The position numbers were made by a program, and so were the translations under genes. Positions 1 through 11,600 of a stretch of DNA of 64,000 bases are shown here, piece by piece (positions within the stretch are counted from its first letter, which is position 1; the number at the start of each line of letters is the position of its first letter). This DNA is from Achatina immaculata (taxonomy: Eukaryota; Mollusca; Gastropoda; Stylommatophora; Achatinidae): positions 47,718,430 to 47,782,429 of the forward strand of contig CM019692.1 in assembly GCA_009760885.1 (NCBI GenBank). Direction: 5' to 3'. The notes under the pieces were generated by a model. The model was not told the origin of the DNA, made no database searches, and worked only from the letters and a program-made list of their open reading frames with translations.

Positions 1-420
1 ATTCAGAAAACACATAAATGTATAGAACAATGAAAGAGCAAATATATTTTTAAAAGTAAATAAGCACATATATGAGAGATACTGTCCGTGTCTGTACTTC
101 GGGGTTGGGGGGGGGGCATAATAACTGACTCCGGTGGCCCTACCTGGCTCTCAGCAGCTCTCTACGTGTTTTCTATTTCACTTAATACAATCGAATGCGT
201 TGCTTATATCAGACTGACAAGTAATTAAAACAGAGAGAAAATTTAACATGACCAATATTTCATTAAAATTAACTCTTTCCAGTCAATATTTCAACTGAAG
301 AGATCCTAGCATAATTTACATTAATTAACTCTTTATGTTTCAGTCAGGTCTTCTTTTTATTGTAATATACGAGTATTTTGTATACATAATCATGGCTACT
401 GGTAAAATATGTTTTTAGAA

Positions 421-1265
421 TCGGGCATTCGTTAAAGAAGTAGACACATTCACATATCTCGGTAGCATAATAGACAGAGAGGGTGGTACAGAAGCGGGTA
501 TAACAGCAAGAACTGGAAACACTAAAGCAGCATTTCTACACTTGAGGAAAATCTGAAAAATACAAGGGAATATCCTCGACAACAAAACTTAAACTGTTCA
601 ACACAAATGTCAAATCGGTCGTGCTGTACGGATCAGAAACATGGACAGCATCAGCGAAAAGTACCAGGAGACTGCAGACCTCTGTTAACACCTGCCTAAG
701 GAAGATCCTTCAGATTAGATGGCCAGATAACGTCAGCAATGAAATGCTGGGGGCCGGCTAGCGTAGTGGTTAGAGCACTCGACTAGCAACCGAATTGTCG
801 AGGGTTCGAATCCCCAACTTTCCGACCAATACGGCCCCGAAGTCGATCTAGCCTCGTAAAATTGGTAGCAGAGAAAATCTGGGAAGGAAAGGAACTGACC
901 ACCCTACCTCATACGCTGATGACCCAGCATATTGAGGTCTCTAACGCTTCAACCCCTACGGCATTTGCTATGGGACTGTCTTATCTTTAATGAAGACCTA
1001 TGACACAAAACGAACCAACCCACAGTAAAAGAAATGATAATGCAAAAGATGCTGGAGATGATTAGGACATGCACTTGGAAATCCTACCACTAACATAACC
1101 AGACAGGTTCTCACCTGGAACCCCCAGGCAAAGAAGAAACAAGGAAGACCTAGAAACAGCCGGCGAAGGAGTCTCGTGGAAACGGATAGAAGAAACGGCT
1201 TGGATTAGAAATAAATGGAGAGCCCTTGTTGATGGCCTATGCCCCAGATAGGGGTAAAGAAGGCG
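421..1265 (+). mobile_element. LINE fragment, family C (reverse transcriptase C-terminal part), split by a SINE
   Basis: The plus strand reads in broken frames as the region after the catalytic core of an endonuclease-reverse transcriptase LINE. It has 'FTYLGSIID', then 'VVLYGSETWTAS', then 'CLRKILQIRWPDNVSNEML', then after a gap 'NQPTVKEMIMQKM', and the terminal 'EPLLMAYAPDRG' before the 3' end near 1265. Several stops and frameshifts show it is dead, and the 5' part (endonuclease, YADD core) is absent, which is normal 5' truncation. The gap at about 757-1012 is an inserted tRNA-type SINE. Relatives of the same family are at 47455-47820 and 58625-58862. Confidence 0.85.
757..1012 (+). mobile_element. 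tRNA-derived SINE, type 1, nested in LINE C
   Basis: It begins with a tRNA-like head carrying a pol III A box (TAGCGTAGTGGTTAGAGC) and a B box (GGTTCGAATCC). A unique body follows, ending in 'GGCATTTGCTATGGGACT'. A second copy with the same layout lies at 57006-57262, so this is a dispersed family. It splits the LINE C reading frame and is therefore the younger insertion. I see no clear target-site duplication. Confidence 0.88.
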
Positions 1266-3045
1266 TGGTTGGATTTGTCAAAGTAAGCTTTTGCTATAGA
1301 TGTAATATATCAGCCTACGGTATTGGTAGTATGTGTAGTAGTACTACTTTGTGTGTGTGTGTGTCGTTTTTCCTCCTGTGTGGCTATGATTGATGTGTAC
1401 GCCATGGTGGAATGTACCTTGTATCATTTGCTCTCGTGGAGTCCACATACAACGCGCAACAGAAGAACAAACGAGATCAAACTCTAAAATGAGCATCCGC
1501 ACTTACATAAACTCATCTACGACGACAGTCTATGCCACACGTGTAATAACAACAGACAGAAGTCCTTGGCTAACAAATAACATAACGTTTAATGCGTCAC
1601 CGGGTGGTGGGTGATTGAAGGATGATATGGTAATGATTCAAATTAATCAGCTTTAATCAGCCATTCAGCCACAACACAAGAAGTACAAAGCAGGTCACGG
1701 GAATCTACCCAAAAGAAACATGATCTCTCCAACTTCCAGAACAGAACAAACGTTCCATCTTCAGTTCCAGGCTCAAGCCTTCCAGGACTCCAATGAGCGT
1801 TAAATTCTCCTCCTCCTCCTCCTCTTGCTCTACTCACGCAAGACCCAGGCCTATTCGGACGTTCCCGTTTCTCACACGTTCATGGACTTCAGGAATCCTG
1901 GCTTACGTAAGTACGTCCCTTATTACAACAAAATGTACAGCAATATACAGGGCTGGTTATATCGAGTGCCCATGAGTAAATGCTCGTCTCAAAATACTCT
2001 TAGACCGTGACTTGTGTGGAGTTTGAAGACCTTGAACTGTTATTCTCTGTCCAGCTGGTGATAAAAGTCTTTCCTGGTCAGTCAAGAGAAAATATGATCA
2101 AGTGCAGAGGACTGATACAGCGGGCTTTATGCGTGAGAACTGATTTATCTGAGAGATTTTCCACATTGGACAGAACAGACTTTATCAGTTTATTTACAGT
2201 CAATGGCATACATCAAACTCGTAAACTTAAAGAGTAGTCGAGGTAATTTTAAAAAAGCTCACGAAGAGAAAGACAATTAGTCTGTGCGTTTACGTCCAAC
2301 AAAAAACCTGCAACAGAATGCACTTGTTTACACAAACAACGAAAAATAGGAAATAAACCGCTTACTAGACCAACACAAGGCAATCAAATACAAACAGAGG
2401 ATAACAAAACTCAATATTCAAATGTATTTAGCCTCTTTTACCTCCCTTCCCTTGCTCCAGATATGAAAACAATAAATCCTCTAAAACATTCACAAGCGCA
2501 GAAGTATGTCAGAAAATATATTCATGGACTCAACCTCTACCAAGTCACAACAGAACCTCTCAACAACAGAACCAACAGATCTTCGACAAAACCCGTCTGA
2601 GTTATAACAGCAGCCAACGCCGAGTCCGGTGACACGATTTACAGCAAGTTCTACTGTGTACGTGCTGTGTTGTGTGTATATATTAAGCCTTATCTAATCG
2701 GGGCAATTTTTAAAAATTCGACATTATGTTCCCAACAGTGGGAATAGTGACAAGTATACTTTATCTGCTAACAGTTTGCAGTTTCAAGATGAAGTTACCT
2801 CTAACTTCTAGGATTAAGAAGACTTTATTACGACACGACTGTTATGTTACAACTAAGAAGAAATTCATTGTGTCACATCATGGCATGACATTTTATCCGC
2901 ACTTACATTTCACTCTCAGGTCAATGAAATGTAGCAAATTATGCTTAGTGTGCAAATAAGTCTGCCAGTAGCAAAACGGCTGATAGGTCATAGGTCATAC
3001 CATTGAAAACTGCCTCCAGTATAATAAAACTATATAGCATGAAAA
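1266..3045. other. No gene seen
   Basis: Mostly AT-rich unique-looking sequence. It has a short GT run near 1351-1366 and a TCC run near 1808-1825. Reading frames are short, on both strands, and show no recognisable domain. Confidence 0.5.
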
Positions 3046-3120
3046 TCAGCATGGCGTTTCTGAGGCACGTTTATAATAGTATTTCATCAGCCACAAGATA
3101 AAAACTGTTAAGACTACAAA

Positions 3121-3306
3121 CTGATTCTTCTTCTTTATCTTCTTCATCGTTTTCGTTTTCTTCTTCTTCTTCTTCTTCGTCATCGTTTTCGTCTTCTTCT
3201 TCTTCTTCATCGTTTTCGTCTTCTTCTTCTTCTTTTTCTTCTTCATCTTCTTCATCGTTTTCTTCTTCTTCTTCTTCTTCTTCTTCTTCTTCTTCTTCTT
3301 CTTCTT
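3121..3306 (-). repeat. Imperfect (GAA)n microsatellite, the 3' tail of LINE D
   Basis: On the plus strand it is CTT with interspersed CGT/CAT triplets; on the minus strand it reads as poly-Glu/Asp or poly-Lys depending on frame. It starts directly after the LINE D 3' end at 3307, so it is the simple-repeat tail of that LINE rather than a coding acidic domain. Confidence 0.85.
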
Positions 3307-3850
3307 CAGCAGTAGCAGTTTTCCGAGCCATTTAGGCTCTTTAATGCAAACAAGATCATCTCCATTCCGCTTTGTTCTTGATCTTTTCTTGCCAGTTGTC
3401 AATTTCAAGGGTGCTTATATCTTCTTTCATGTTTTCTTGCCATCGTTGTCTAGGTCTTCCTCTTGGTCTATCCCCTCTCATCGCTTCTGTATATGCCTCC
3501 TCCATTCTCTCGAAGTGGCTGAGCCATCTCAGTCTGTTTTTTTTAAAATAATGGTTGTTACAAGCGGAGAGTTAAACAATATGTAGATTTCTTTACTACT
3601 TTTTATCTTCCATTGTTATGTTATATCTTACCGGTCATAAATTCTTCTCAGAATTCTGTTCTGAAATGGTTGTATTTGTATTTATTTAGTTGCACTTCAT
3701 GTTTCTGACCCATGTAGTACAAATGGTCCTATCTGTGTTTTATATATGTTTCGTTTGGTGTTGTTGGATAGAATATTTTATTGTAACAGTTGTCTAAGGG
3801 CAAAATATGTCTTGTTTCCAGTTTGTATTCTGATTATACTAGATTTAAAA
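3307..3850 (-). mobile_element. LINE fragment, family D, 3' end
   Basis: The minus strand reads as the LINE region after the RT domain: 'GPFVLHGSETWSAT', then 'RGRPRQRW' and 'MKEDISTLEIDNWQEKI', ending in 'MARKTATAEEE', where the Glu run is the microsatellite tail. Stops and frame changes are present. The same 3' end occurs at 30160-30680 and 40085-40330, each also ending in a GAA-type repeat. Confidence 0.8.
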
Positions 3851-4387
3851 AATAAGTTTGAGTGTAAAATGTAATAGCCTAGATAACATTATCTGATGCA
3901 TAATTTTATTATATGCCGGTTTTCTTCCCGTTCAGGCTCTGCGTATTTTCTGTTCTAAAACTCGAGGCGAAATCTTTTTTATATTACACAAATGAGCTGT
4001 AATTAGCACATCAGTTTTCCTCTCGCCCATTGACAACCATAAGCGCAGGGTAATCCTGTGTGCCTCACTGTGTAGACAGATATTCTCTTTCTTGGAAAAG
4101 GTAGTCTGTCCTCAACACAGCCGTGCCGAGTATCGAACCTTACAAAAGGACAGTGACGGAGGCGGGAGTCGATCCCGCTGCTTAAAGTCCGAGAGATGGC
4201 GTTTTCCATCAATTCAAGCAATTTTGCCTTCACTCTCAGGTATAAATTCACGAAACCTCATGTATTTGCCATACAAGGAGTGAAAATTCACAAAACGCCT
4301 AAGAATACAAGTAGTTTTGTGAGGAGAGAAGGGTGGAACCAAGTGAAACAGATATGAAGGGCGGGAAAATTATAGTCTGTGTATTAT
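3851..4387. other. No gene seen
   Basis: Unique-looking sequence. On the minus strand near 4140-4200 there is a weak tRNA-B-box-like string (GGGATCGACTCCC), but no A box or foldable tRNA was found, so no element is called. Confidence 0.45.
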
Positions 4388-5790
4388 ACACTGTTCAAAA
4401 AAAGAAACGTAACAAATACAATGTTCCGATTTAAACTGAAGTTTGCTGATCAGACAAGGGCAAATTGCCTGTAATGTTCGTTTGGACATCATCTTCACGT
4501 GCTGACCTGAACTGTGCTCAGCAGATTATTCATGAGCACAGAAAAGTGACACTAGTCAAAACATCATTTTTGACGATAGCTCGTGACAGGTTCGCAAGAA
4601 TCCTGTGAAACTTACTGAACACAAAACTCACTGACCATGTTATTGAATGCCTATAAAAGATTGACGTTCCTCGAATCAATTCATTTGAAAATTCAGTGCG
4701 CAAGTATGGCTCATCTCACTACAGAACAACGACTCTTCATCATTGGGCATTTACAGACTGGACAGTCACAAAGTGTAGTGGCCAGACAATTATTGTGGTT
4801 AGAAGCACCATTAGTCGCCTTTGGTAACGATTTTAAGAAACTGGCTCAGTTGCAAACCGACCATGCAGTGGGAGACCTATATGTCACAACTTCTGCCGAA
4901 GACCGCTTCATATGGCTGCGTCACCTCAGGAATCGATTTGCATATGCGTCTTCAAGAGTCCAGTCAATGATACCAGCTCGTCAAATTTCAAATCAAACGG
5001 GCAGGAACCTGCTGCACGACGCTGGTCTTTGGGCTACAGAGGTCCTATTCTTACGGACTAGCATCGTCAGAACCGACTGCAGTTGGCGAACCAGCATTGT
5101 CAATGGACCGTTGTGAATGATTGGAGAAGGGTTTGGTTTCTGCTCCAGCGACATGATAAACGGAGAAGAGTTTACCGCAGAGTACATGAGCGCTACGCAC
5201 AGAACTGCGTGGATGAGGCTTCTCTACATGGTGGTGGATGTGTACTGGTGTGGGGGACGATCAACTTCATGGGAAGAAGTGACCTGGTGCAAATTAAATG
5301 ACGCCTAAATACTCAACGATACGTCGCTGAAATTCTTCGTACCTAACGTCCTTCCACTTCTGGCTGCACCAGGTTCGATTTTTCAGCAGGATAACGCTCG
5401 ACCTCATGTGGCACAACTCACCACTCAGTTCCTCGTTGACAACAACGTCCAGACCATTCTGTGGCCATCCATATCATCAGATATGAACCCAAAAGAACAT
5501 TTATGGGATAAACTCAACAGACAAGTCCGCTAGCGAGACGTGGCCCCAACCAATCTCCGACAGTTGTCTCTTGCACTGCGAGAAGAGTAGGCAGTCATCC
5601 CACAACAACAAATCCAACCGCTATTCGGATCCATGTCAAGGAGATGTCGTTCTCTGATACAGGCCAGAGGAGGCCATACACCTTACTGAAACGGAGGCCT
5701 CATTCGCAAAGAATAAAAGTCCAAAACAAATTTAATGAACATCATTTCATTGTTAAAGTCTTAAAGTTTCTTCATGCCAAGATTGAAACA
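4388..5790 (+). mobile_element. Tc1/mariner-superfamily DNA transposon, decayed
   Basis: In several frames the plus strand gives a Tc1-like transposase: the N-terminal DNA-binding start 'MAHLTTEQRLFIIGHLQTG', a middle part 'YAQNCVDEASLHGGGCVLVW', then 'IFQQDNARPHVAQLTTQFL', 'SDMNPKEHLWDKLNRQVR' and a C-terminal 'IQPLFGSMSRRCRSLI'. The QQDNARPH and NPKEHLWD motifs are the second and third parts of the DDE catalytic site. Frameshifts and stops break it at least four times. The left end has 'CAAAAAAAGAAACG' and the right end, reverse-complemented, has 'GCATGAAGAAACTTT', which would fit short degenerate inverted repeats. Confidence 0.85.
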
Positions 5791-5846
5791 TTAATTCCGT
5801 AAAATAAAATGTTGATACAAGTTTGAAATTTTGGTAGTGTTGCAGT

Positions 5847-5865
5847 TCTTATATATATATATATA
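5847..5865. repeat. (AT)n between two Tc1-like elements
   Basis: A short TA run directly before the left end of the next transposon. TA is the target site of this superfamily. Confidence 0.7.
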
Positions 5866-7281
5866 CTCATGGAAAAAAGTAAGTGTACAGCGGTTACAAG
5901 CGCACAAACCAAGTTGTCCTGAGTGAAATGAAATCAAACTTGGCTCGAAGTTTTGTGTGAGTGTTGTCCACTTCCCCGTGCTACAGGAAGTTGATCGCAC
6001 TATTCACGAGGAGATAACCACAGCTCCAGTGAAGTCAGATGCGGTGATCCATGATTGGTTACTGACCGCTGATAAAATGAGAGTAAGTGTGTAATTCTGT
6101 TCTAAGAGATCTCTTCACGTAATCGTTGAAGAAAGGAGTAGTGGAATTCAAAAGAAAAAAAAACATATTTTTCATCATGCCACGATTGAAGGAACACCAG
6201 CGAGAAATAACTGTTGGGATGTTACTTGCTGGATCAACAGTAGCAGCAGTATCTCACATCTGACCATATCTCAGTATCTGTGATAATGTTCACAGAAACA
6301 CAATATCACGCCTTCAAAGTCGTTTTAACCAAAATGGTTCCGTTGATGACCGCCATAGAAGCGGTGGACCACGAGTTACCACCCTTGCACAAGACCGCTA
6401 CATCCACCTCATGCACTTTCGTAACAGGTTTCTCCAGACAACATGGACTGCCAGCAACATTCCAGGTTTAAGACGTGTGTCGGGCAGGACAGAGCAGAAC
6501 AGACTCAGAGAGGTAAATCTCTTACCTCATAGGCCTACAGTTAGACCAGTACTGACAGTTTAACACAGACAAACCCGCTTGACATGGGCCAGGCACCACG
6601 TGGCATGTCCCTATCATCAATGGAGACGGATCCTATTCACTGATGAGTCCAGATTCTGTCTGCAAGGCCATGATGTACTTTAGTGTACAGGCGAATAGGA
6701 GAACCCTTTGCGAATAACTGTGTGCTAGAGGTGGAAAGGAGGAGAGGAGGCAGTGTAGTGGTTTGGGGAGGAATTTCCTACGCTGGCCGAACAAACCTAG
6801 TTTTCCTCAGTGGTAACCTTACAGGTTTACGATATAGGGGCGAAATTATTTCACGCCACGTGATGCCTTTTCTAGATGCTAATGGTCAAAGCGCGATTCT
6901 GCAGCAGGATAACGCTCGTCCACATGTCGCATGTATGGTCAGGTAACAATTTCAACAGCATCAGATTAATGTCTTGCCACGGCCAGCAGTTTCACCGAAC
7001 CTGTCAACTATCGAGCACGTTTGAGATAAAATGGACCGCAGGTTGCGAAGACGACACAATCGTCCTAGAAACCGCCAAGAATTAGCCCAAGCGTTGCAAG
7101 AAGAATGGAATAACATGCCTCAACAATTGATACAACGTGTCGTTGGTTCGATGAGAAGGCGATGTCAAGCAGTGATAACTGCCCGAAGAGGAAACACACG
7201 ATATTGAAAGCCTGATTTTCTTTTCTTGGGGTAGTGACCCACATTAGGGGAGGTTTTTTTTTAAAACTTTTTTTTATGACA
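5866..7281 (+). mobile_element. Second Tc1/mariner-superfamily transposon, decayed
   Basis: The plus strand encodes a broken transposase of another Tc1-like family: 'MPRLKEHQREITVGMLLAGS' near 6178, 'LFTDESRFCLQGHD' near 6636 (first catalytic Asp), then 'RITVC' and 'VVVWGGISYAGRTNLVFLSG', and 'ILQQDNARPHVA' near 6895 (second catalytic Asp). Stops and frameshifts are frequent. The left end (CATGGAAAAAAGTAAGTG) and the right end read in reverse (CATAAAAAAAAGTTTTAA) look like degenerate terminal inverted repeats, giving a 1.4-kb element. It sits less than 100 bp after the previous Tc1 copy. Confidence 0.83.
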
Positions 7282-7432
7282 TGTGTCTGCCTGAAAGTTA
7301 TTATTTTATCTGTTATTGGATAATCAAACATAATGTGTGCCACATTTTATTTCAGTCATCACCTGAGCATGTTCATTGTACTTTTTAAAACATTGCACAT
7401 TTGCTTTTTCCGTGAGTAAATATATATATTGG

Positions 7433-7768
7433 GGTGAAGACGATTGTCCGATGAGGCAGTTAGCGACCCATAGCTGATATGCCAGCGGCAGAGTTAGCGA
7501 ACCATAGCTGACCAAGACACTGTCCCACCTCTCCGTTGTACCCCCAGTAACAGGCCTAGCCTGGGTAACGGGGCAGGGATCGCCATAGTCCCTCTGGTGG
7601 TGGAGTCTGCTAAAGAAGCATTGCACACCCCCTGCTTTTTAGCTGTACTCCGGGACTGAAAAGATAGTTGCCATAACCCGCTCCCACGCCGATACGATGC
7701 TGTGCCTCAACATCTCTATAGCATCATGTGCAAAGAACAACAGTTCGCAGTTACAGGAAATTCGTATA
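7433..7768 (+). repeat. Dispersed repeat X, copy 1
   Basis: A 300-350-bp unit with shared blocks 'GTTAGCGACCCATAGCTG', 'CTGTCCCACCTCTCCG', 'GGTGGTGGAGTCTGCTAAAG', 'GCTGTGCCTCAACATC' and 'TGCAAAGAAC'. Other copies are at 21612-21905, 35783-36137, 57275-57595 (minus) and 60225-60455. Here it is followed by (TA)n(CA)n. I see no coding capacity and no pol III A/B boxes. Confidence 0.85.
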
Positions 7769-7769
7769 T

Positions 7770-7800
<31 letters not shown>
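7769..7800. repeat. (TA)n(CA)n microsatellite
   Basis: About ten TA units followed by CA units, directly at the right end of repeat X copy 1. Confidence 0.9.
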
Positions 7801-7801
<1 letters not shown>

Positions 7802-7869
7802 AGAACAGAAAAATATTTTATTACATATAAACACAGGAACATTACTCTAAGTCGTAAACAAATAAGTCT

Positions 7870-7973
7870 TTATTATAAGAAAGTTACTTCAGATTTATTT
7901 ATTCTTCTTCTCAGCTATATTTCATTGTTAAGTATTCATTGTAGGATTCGCCCATAACTACACATTTTGTATC

Positions 7974-8029
<56 letters not shown>

Positions 8030-8449
8030 CGAGATGAAAATACTATTTTATGTACAATCTTTTTCTTATAATCTTAATAGTGAAATTCGGTCATTCATAT
8101 TATTAAATCCTTAGGATTTTGCTCAATTTTTAAACTAATAATGCGACATGTGTACTTTATATGTTTTTTCTTATCTTTTAAATACGTTCACTTATGTTTC
8201 AGATTATGTAGTTCTTGTTCTTCCTTTTTTTCCTGAATCAAAATTCATGGGATAAAAGCTTCTCATTACGAAACATGTCCCATAGTGTGACTGACGCGTG
8301 GCACACAGCAACTCTTTCAACCAGGACTGACCATATCGTTAACTTAAACAAGGCTTTTGACGAAATGCTTTGACACACGAAGCTAAAAGCAATCAATACA
8401 GTCATACTGCTGACGATGACAGTACCAGATGGCAAGGAGAGCATCTCGC
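7870..8449 (-). promoter_or_regulatory. Putative 3' UTR and polyadenylation region of the GCNT gene
   Basis: Downstream of the GCNT stop codon (8452-8450, minus strand), AATAAA hexamers occur on the minus strand at about 7870-7875 and 7893-7902. A (GA)n run at 7977-8024 would lie inside the UTR. This would give a 3' UTR of roughly 550-600 nt. The hexamer is common in AT-rich DNA, so the choice is tentative. Confidence 0.35.
7977..8026. repeat. (CT)n microsatellite
   Basis: About 24 nearly perfect CT units. Confidence 0.95.
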
Positions 8450-8619
8450 TCACGCCGAGCGGACGAAACTCAGCTTTTTGTAGAAGTCTAGGTTCCTGGT
8501 TACTCTAGCAACGGTCAGGTTGTACAGGTACTGATCCAGGCAGTGCAGCGCTGTTGGGTGATGATCTATGTAGAACTTGTTGGCGAAGAGCTCCTCTCGG
8601 CCGATGAGCAACGGAAGAT
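8450..8619 (-). CDS. GCNT-like: GCNT exon 6 (last coding exon)
   Basis: Acceptor TTTATAATCAG, then ATCTTCCG. It completes the split Asp codon from exon 5 and encodes 'LPLLIGREELFANKF', 'HPTALHCLDQYLYNLT' and the C-terminus 'LSFVRSA' before TGA. The ELFANKF block is the family signature close to the C-terminus. It holds the last conserved Cys (LHCLDQ). Phase 1 entry; 170 nt including the stop. Confidence 0.93.
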
Positions 8620-11600
8620 CTGATTATAAAATAACGCGAGTTCAAATATATGCGTGCAGAAGCTAATGTGAGACTTGGCGAAAAGAAGAACCGTCATTAG
8701 AAATAAAATACAATATCTTAAGAAATGGTGGCCTGGTTAGTTGAATGGTTAGGCGCTCGGTTTACTAATCAGGTGGTACCGGGTTCGGTCCCAGCAGTGG
8801 GATTTTTTTTTTTCTGGTACACAAAAAAGGCCCCGGGGTTCACCCAATATGGGTACCAGAGAAATCTGGGAAGGTAAAGCGGCCAGGCGGTGATACTGAC
8901 CACATCACACTTTCATGTCCCGAAGGTCATGGAAAATATTGACCTAACACCGTATTCCCCAATATACCTTAATGGCATGGAAACGGGACTTTTACCTTTT
9001 TATCTTAAGAAAATACGAACACTTTACAGACGTCTACTTTAACGAAATTTTGTTCATAATATTAAAAAAAAAGGATTATACACTTGTTCAACCTTGTTGC
9101 TATAGTAAGGCTTAACTTGCCCACTATGGTGGCGGAGAATGTCTGTTAGGATCTACTAAGTTTCTTCTTCTTCTTCTTCATTATTATTATTATTTGTATT
9201 AACAACTCCGCCATGGCCAGTCCCAAGTTCAGATGAGAAAGGAGGAGGGCTGGACACAGGGGTCAGGTACCCAATTCTGTGAAAAAGATACTTCTGTTAC
9301 GAAAATGTCAACAAGAGCTCAGCAGGAGGAAAAATTGATACTGGGAGAGGAAGGAGCTTCTTCATGAAAATCCGTGACGCGGTGTGGTGAACTTCTTCAT
9401 GAAATTTCATGAAAATCCGTGACGCGGTGTAGTGAACTTCTTCATGAAAGTTCATGAAAATCTGTGACGCGGTGTGGTGAATTTCTTCATGAAAGTTCAT
9501 GAAAATCTGTGACGCGGTGTGGTGAACTTCTTCATGAAAGTTCATGAAAATCTGCGACGCGGTGTGGTGAACTTCTTCATGAAAGTTCATGAAAATCTGT
9601 GACGCGGTGTGGTGAATTTCTTCATGAAAGTTCATGAAAATCTGCGACGCGGTGTGGTGAACTTCTTCGTGAAGATCTATGACACGGTGTGGTGAAAGTC
9701 AGAAATGTCTGGAAGCCAAACAGCTGACTCTCTTTCTTTCAACCAGGGGCGAAGGAGCCTTGAAGCGAAAGTCAGAAAGATCCACTACACCTGAAGACAG
9801 ATAGAAGAAACAGCGAGTCCTTGTTGATGGCCTGTGCCTTAGATGTATGTAAAGAATGCGAGGAAGGGGAAGGATGGATTATGTTAACATTTGTTAATAA
9901 AATTTATGAGATTTATAAAATTTGTGAGATTTCACTGAATCAGTAAGCGCAATGTATTTCATATATCTTATATCTTATATCCTTCCCTTGCCGTTAAACG
10001 TCACATAGGGCTCGCAAGATTGTTCACTAATTTTTCCTGTCTTCGGCGAGCCTTTCAGCCTCATCAAAGGATTTTATGCCTGTTAATTTGGCCTCTCTTA
10101 ACAATGTCCACTTTAGAGTTTCATGCGGTCTGCCTCGTTTTATTTGGCCTGTTGTGTTCCACTTGATAGCTTGTTTAGGGATTCTCTGACTGTGACCAAC
10201 ATATGTCTATCTTCTTTTCCTGATCACCCATGAGACTGGTTAGTCATCTGTCTTATCTCTGCGTTGCTCTTGAATTCATTCCACTCGATGCCAAGTATTT
10301 TCCTTAGGCATTTGTTTTCAAAAGAGTCTAATTTCTTTTCTATTTCTTTAGTTGTTTTCCAGCTTTCGCATGCATAAATGAGGGTGGATATTAGATTTGA
10401 ATTGAATAGTTTTAACTTGGTTTTCGTGCTTATAACTTTTGAATTCCATATGTTCTCAAGATTCTTGAAGGTCGATGCTGCTTTTGCAATTCTAATTCTA
10501 ACTTCCTTTCCGGTGTCACCATCCTGGTCTATGTGGCTGCCAAGATATGCAAATTGATTGACTTCTTCAATAGCTGTCCCTTCTACGTGTATTTTTCCAT
10601 TTTGATTAATGGGAAGTTTCATTATTTTTGTTTTGTCCCTGTTAATTTCAAGTCCTATTTTGCTAGCCAGTGAAGAAAGGATATCTGTTTTTTTTGCATG
10701 GAATTCATATTGTTACTGATAAGAATTATGTCATCAGCAAAATCAATATCTTCTAGTTCGGTCCCATGTACCCAGTCAATACATGTGTTACCTGTGCAGC
10801 ATTTTTTTCATTATGAAGTCTATTGTAATTCCAAAAAGCAAAGGAGACAGTATACATCCTTGTTTCACACCTGTTTCAATCTGGAACCGTTCACTCATCC
10901 CTTCTTCTGTTTTTACTGCACAAACATATCCGTTGTAGAAGTCCTTAATGATGTTGACAGTTTTAGATGGTATTCCATATAGATTTAAAATTCTCCACAA
11001 TGAATATATGTGTATGCTATCAAATGCCTTTTTAAAGTCTATGAAGTTTAGTATTAATGGTTTCTGCTTTTCAATATGTTCTTCAAGTATTATTCTGAGA
11101 GTAAAGATCTGGTCGAGACAGCTTCTCCCATTTCGAAATCATGCTTGTTCTCTCATTGCAGTATACACTATATCTTTAAGTCTATTCAAAATTACCTTGC
11201 AAAATACTCTTGACACAACTGATATTAAGGTTACTCCTCTGCAATTGTTACAGTCACTAAGATTGTCTCTTTTTGGTATTTTAACAATGATTCCTTTTTT
11301 CCATTCAGAAGTGACCTTTTCTTCTTTCCAAATCTTATTAAATATTCTCTGTAATTGTCTCACGTTGTCACTATTGATAGCTTTTAACATTTCGGGTGTT
11401 ATTTCATCTTCACCTGCAGCTTTGTTGTTAGCCATTAAATTCACTGCTGTTTCATTTTCATGCAATGTAATTTCATCTAGGTTGACATTTAGTTGTGGGG
11501 CTGGTAAGTCAGTTTTAAGGTTTAACAATTCTTTTGGGTGTGGTCGATTAAGTATTTCTTGGAAGTGTTCAGCCCATCTTTGCTTTTGGTCTTTACTTGA

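Noticed and set aside
757..830. Functional tRNA gene
   Set aside because: The tRNA-like head continues into a body shared with another copy, and the cloverleaf is not intact; it is a SINE.
3046..3408. Acidic or Lys-rich protein (poly-Glu/Asp or poly-Lys)
   Set aside because: It is the (GAA)n tail of a LINE read in different frames; the adjoining residues are LINE D sequence.
4100..4250. tRNA or SINE head on the minus strand
   Set aside because: Only a B-box-like string; no A box, no acceptor stem, no second copy.
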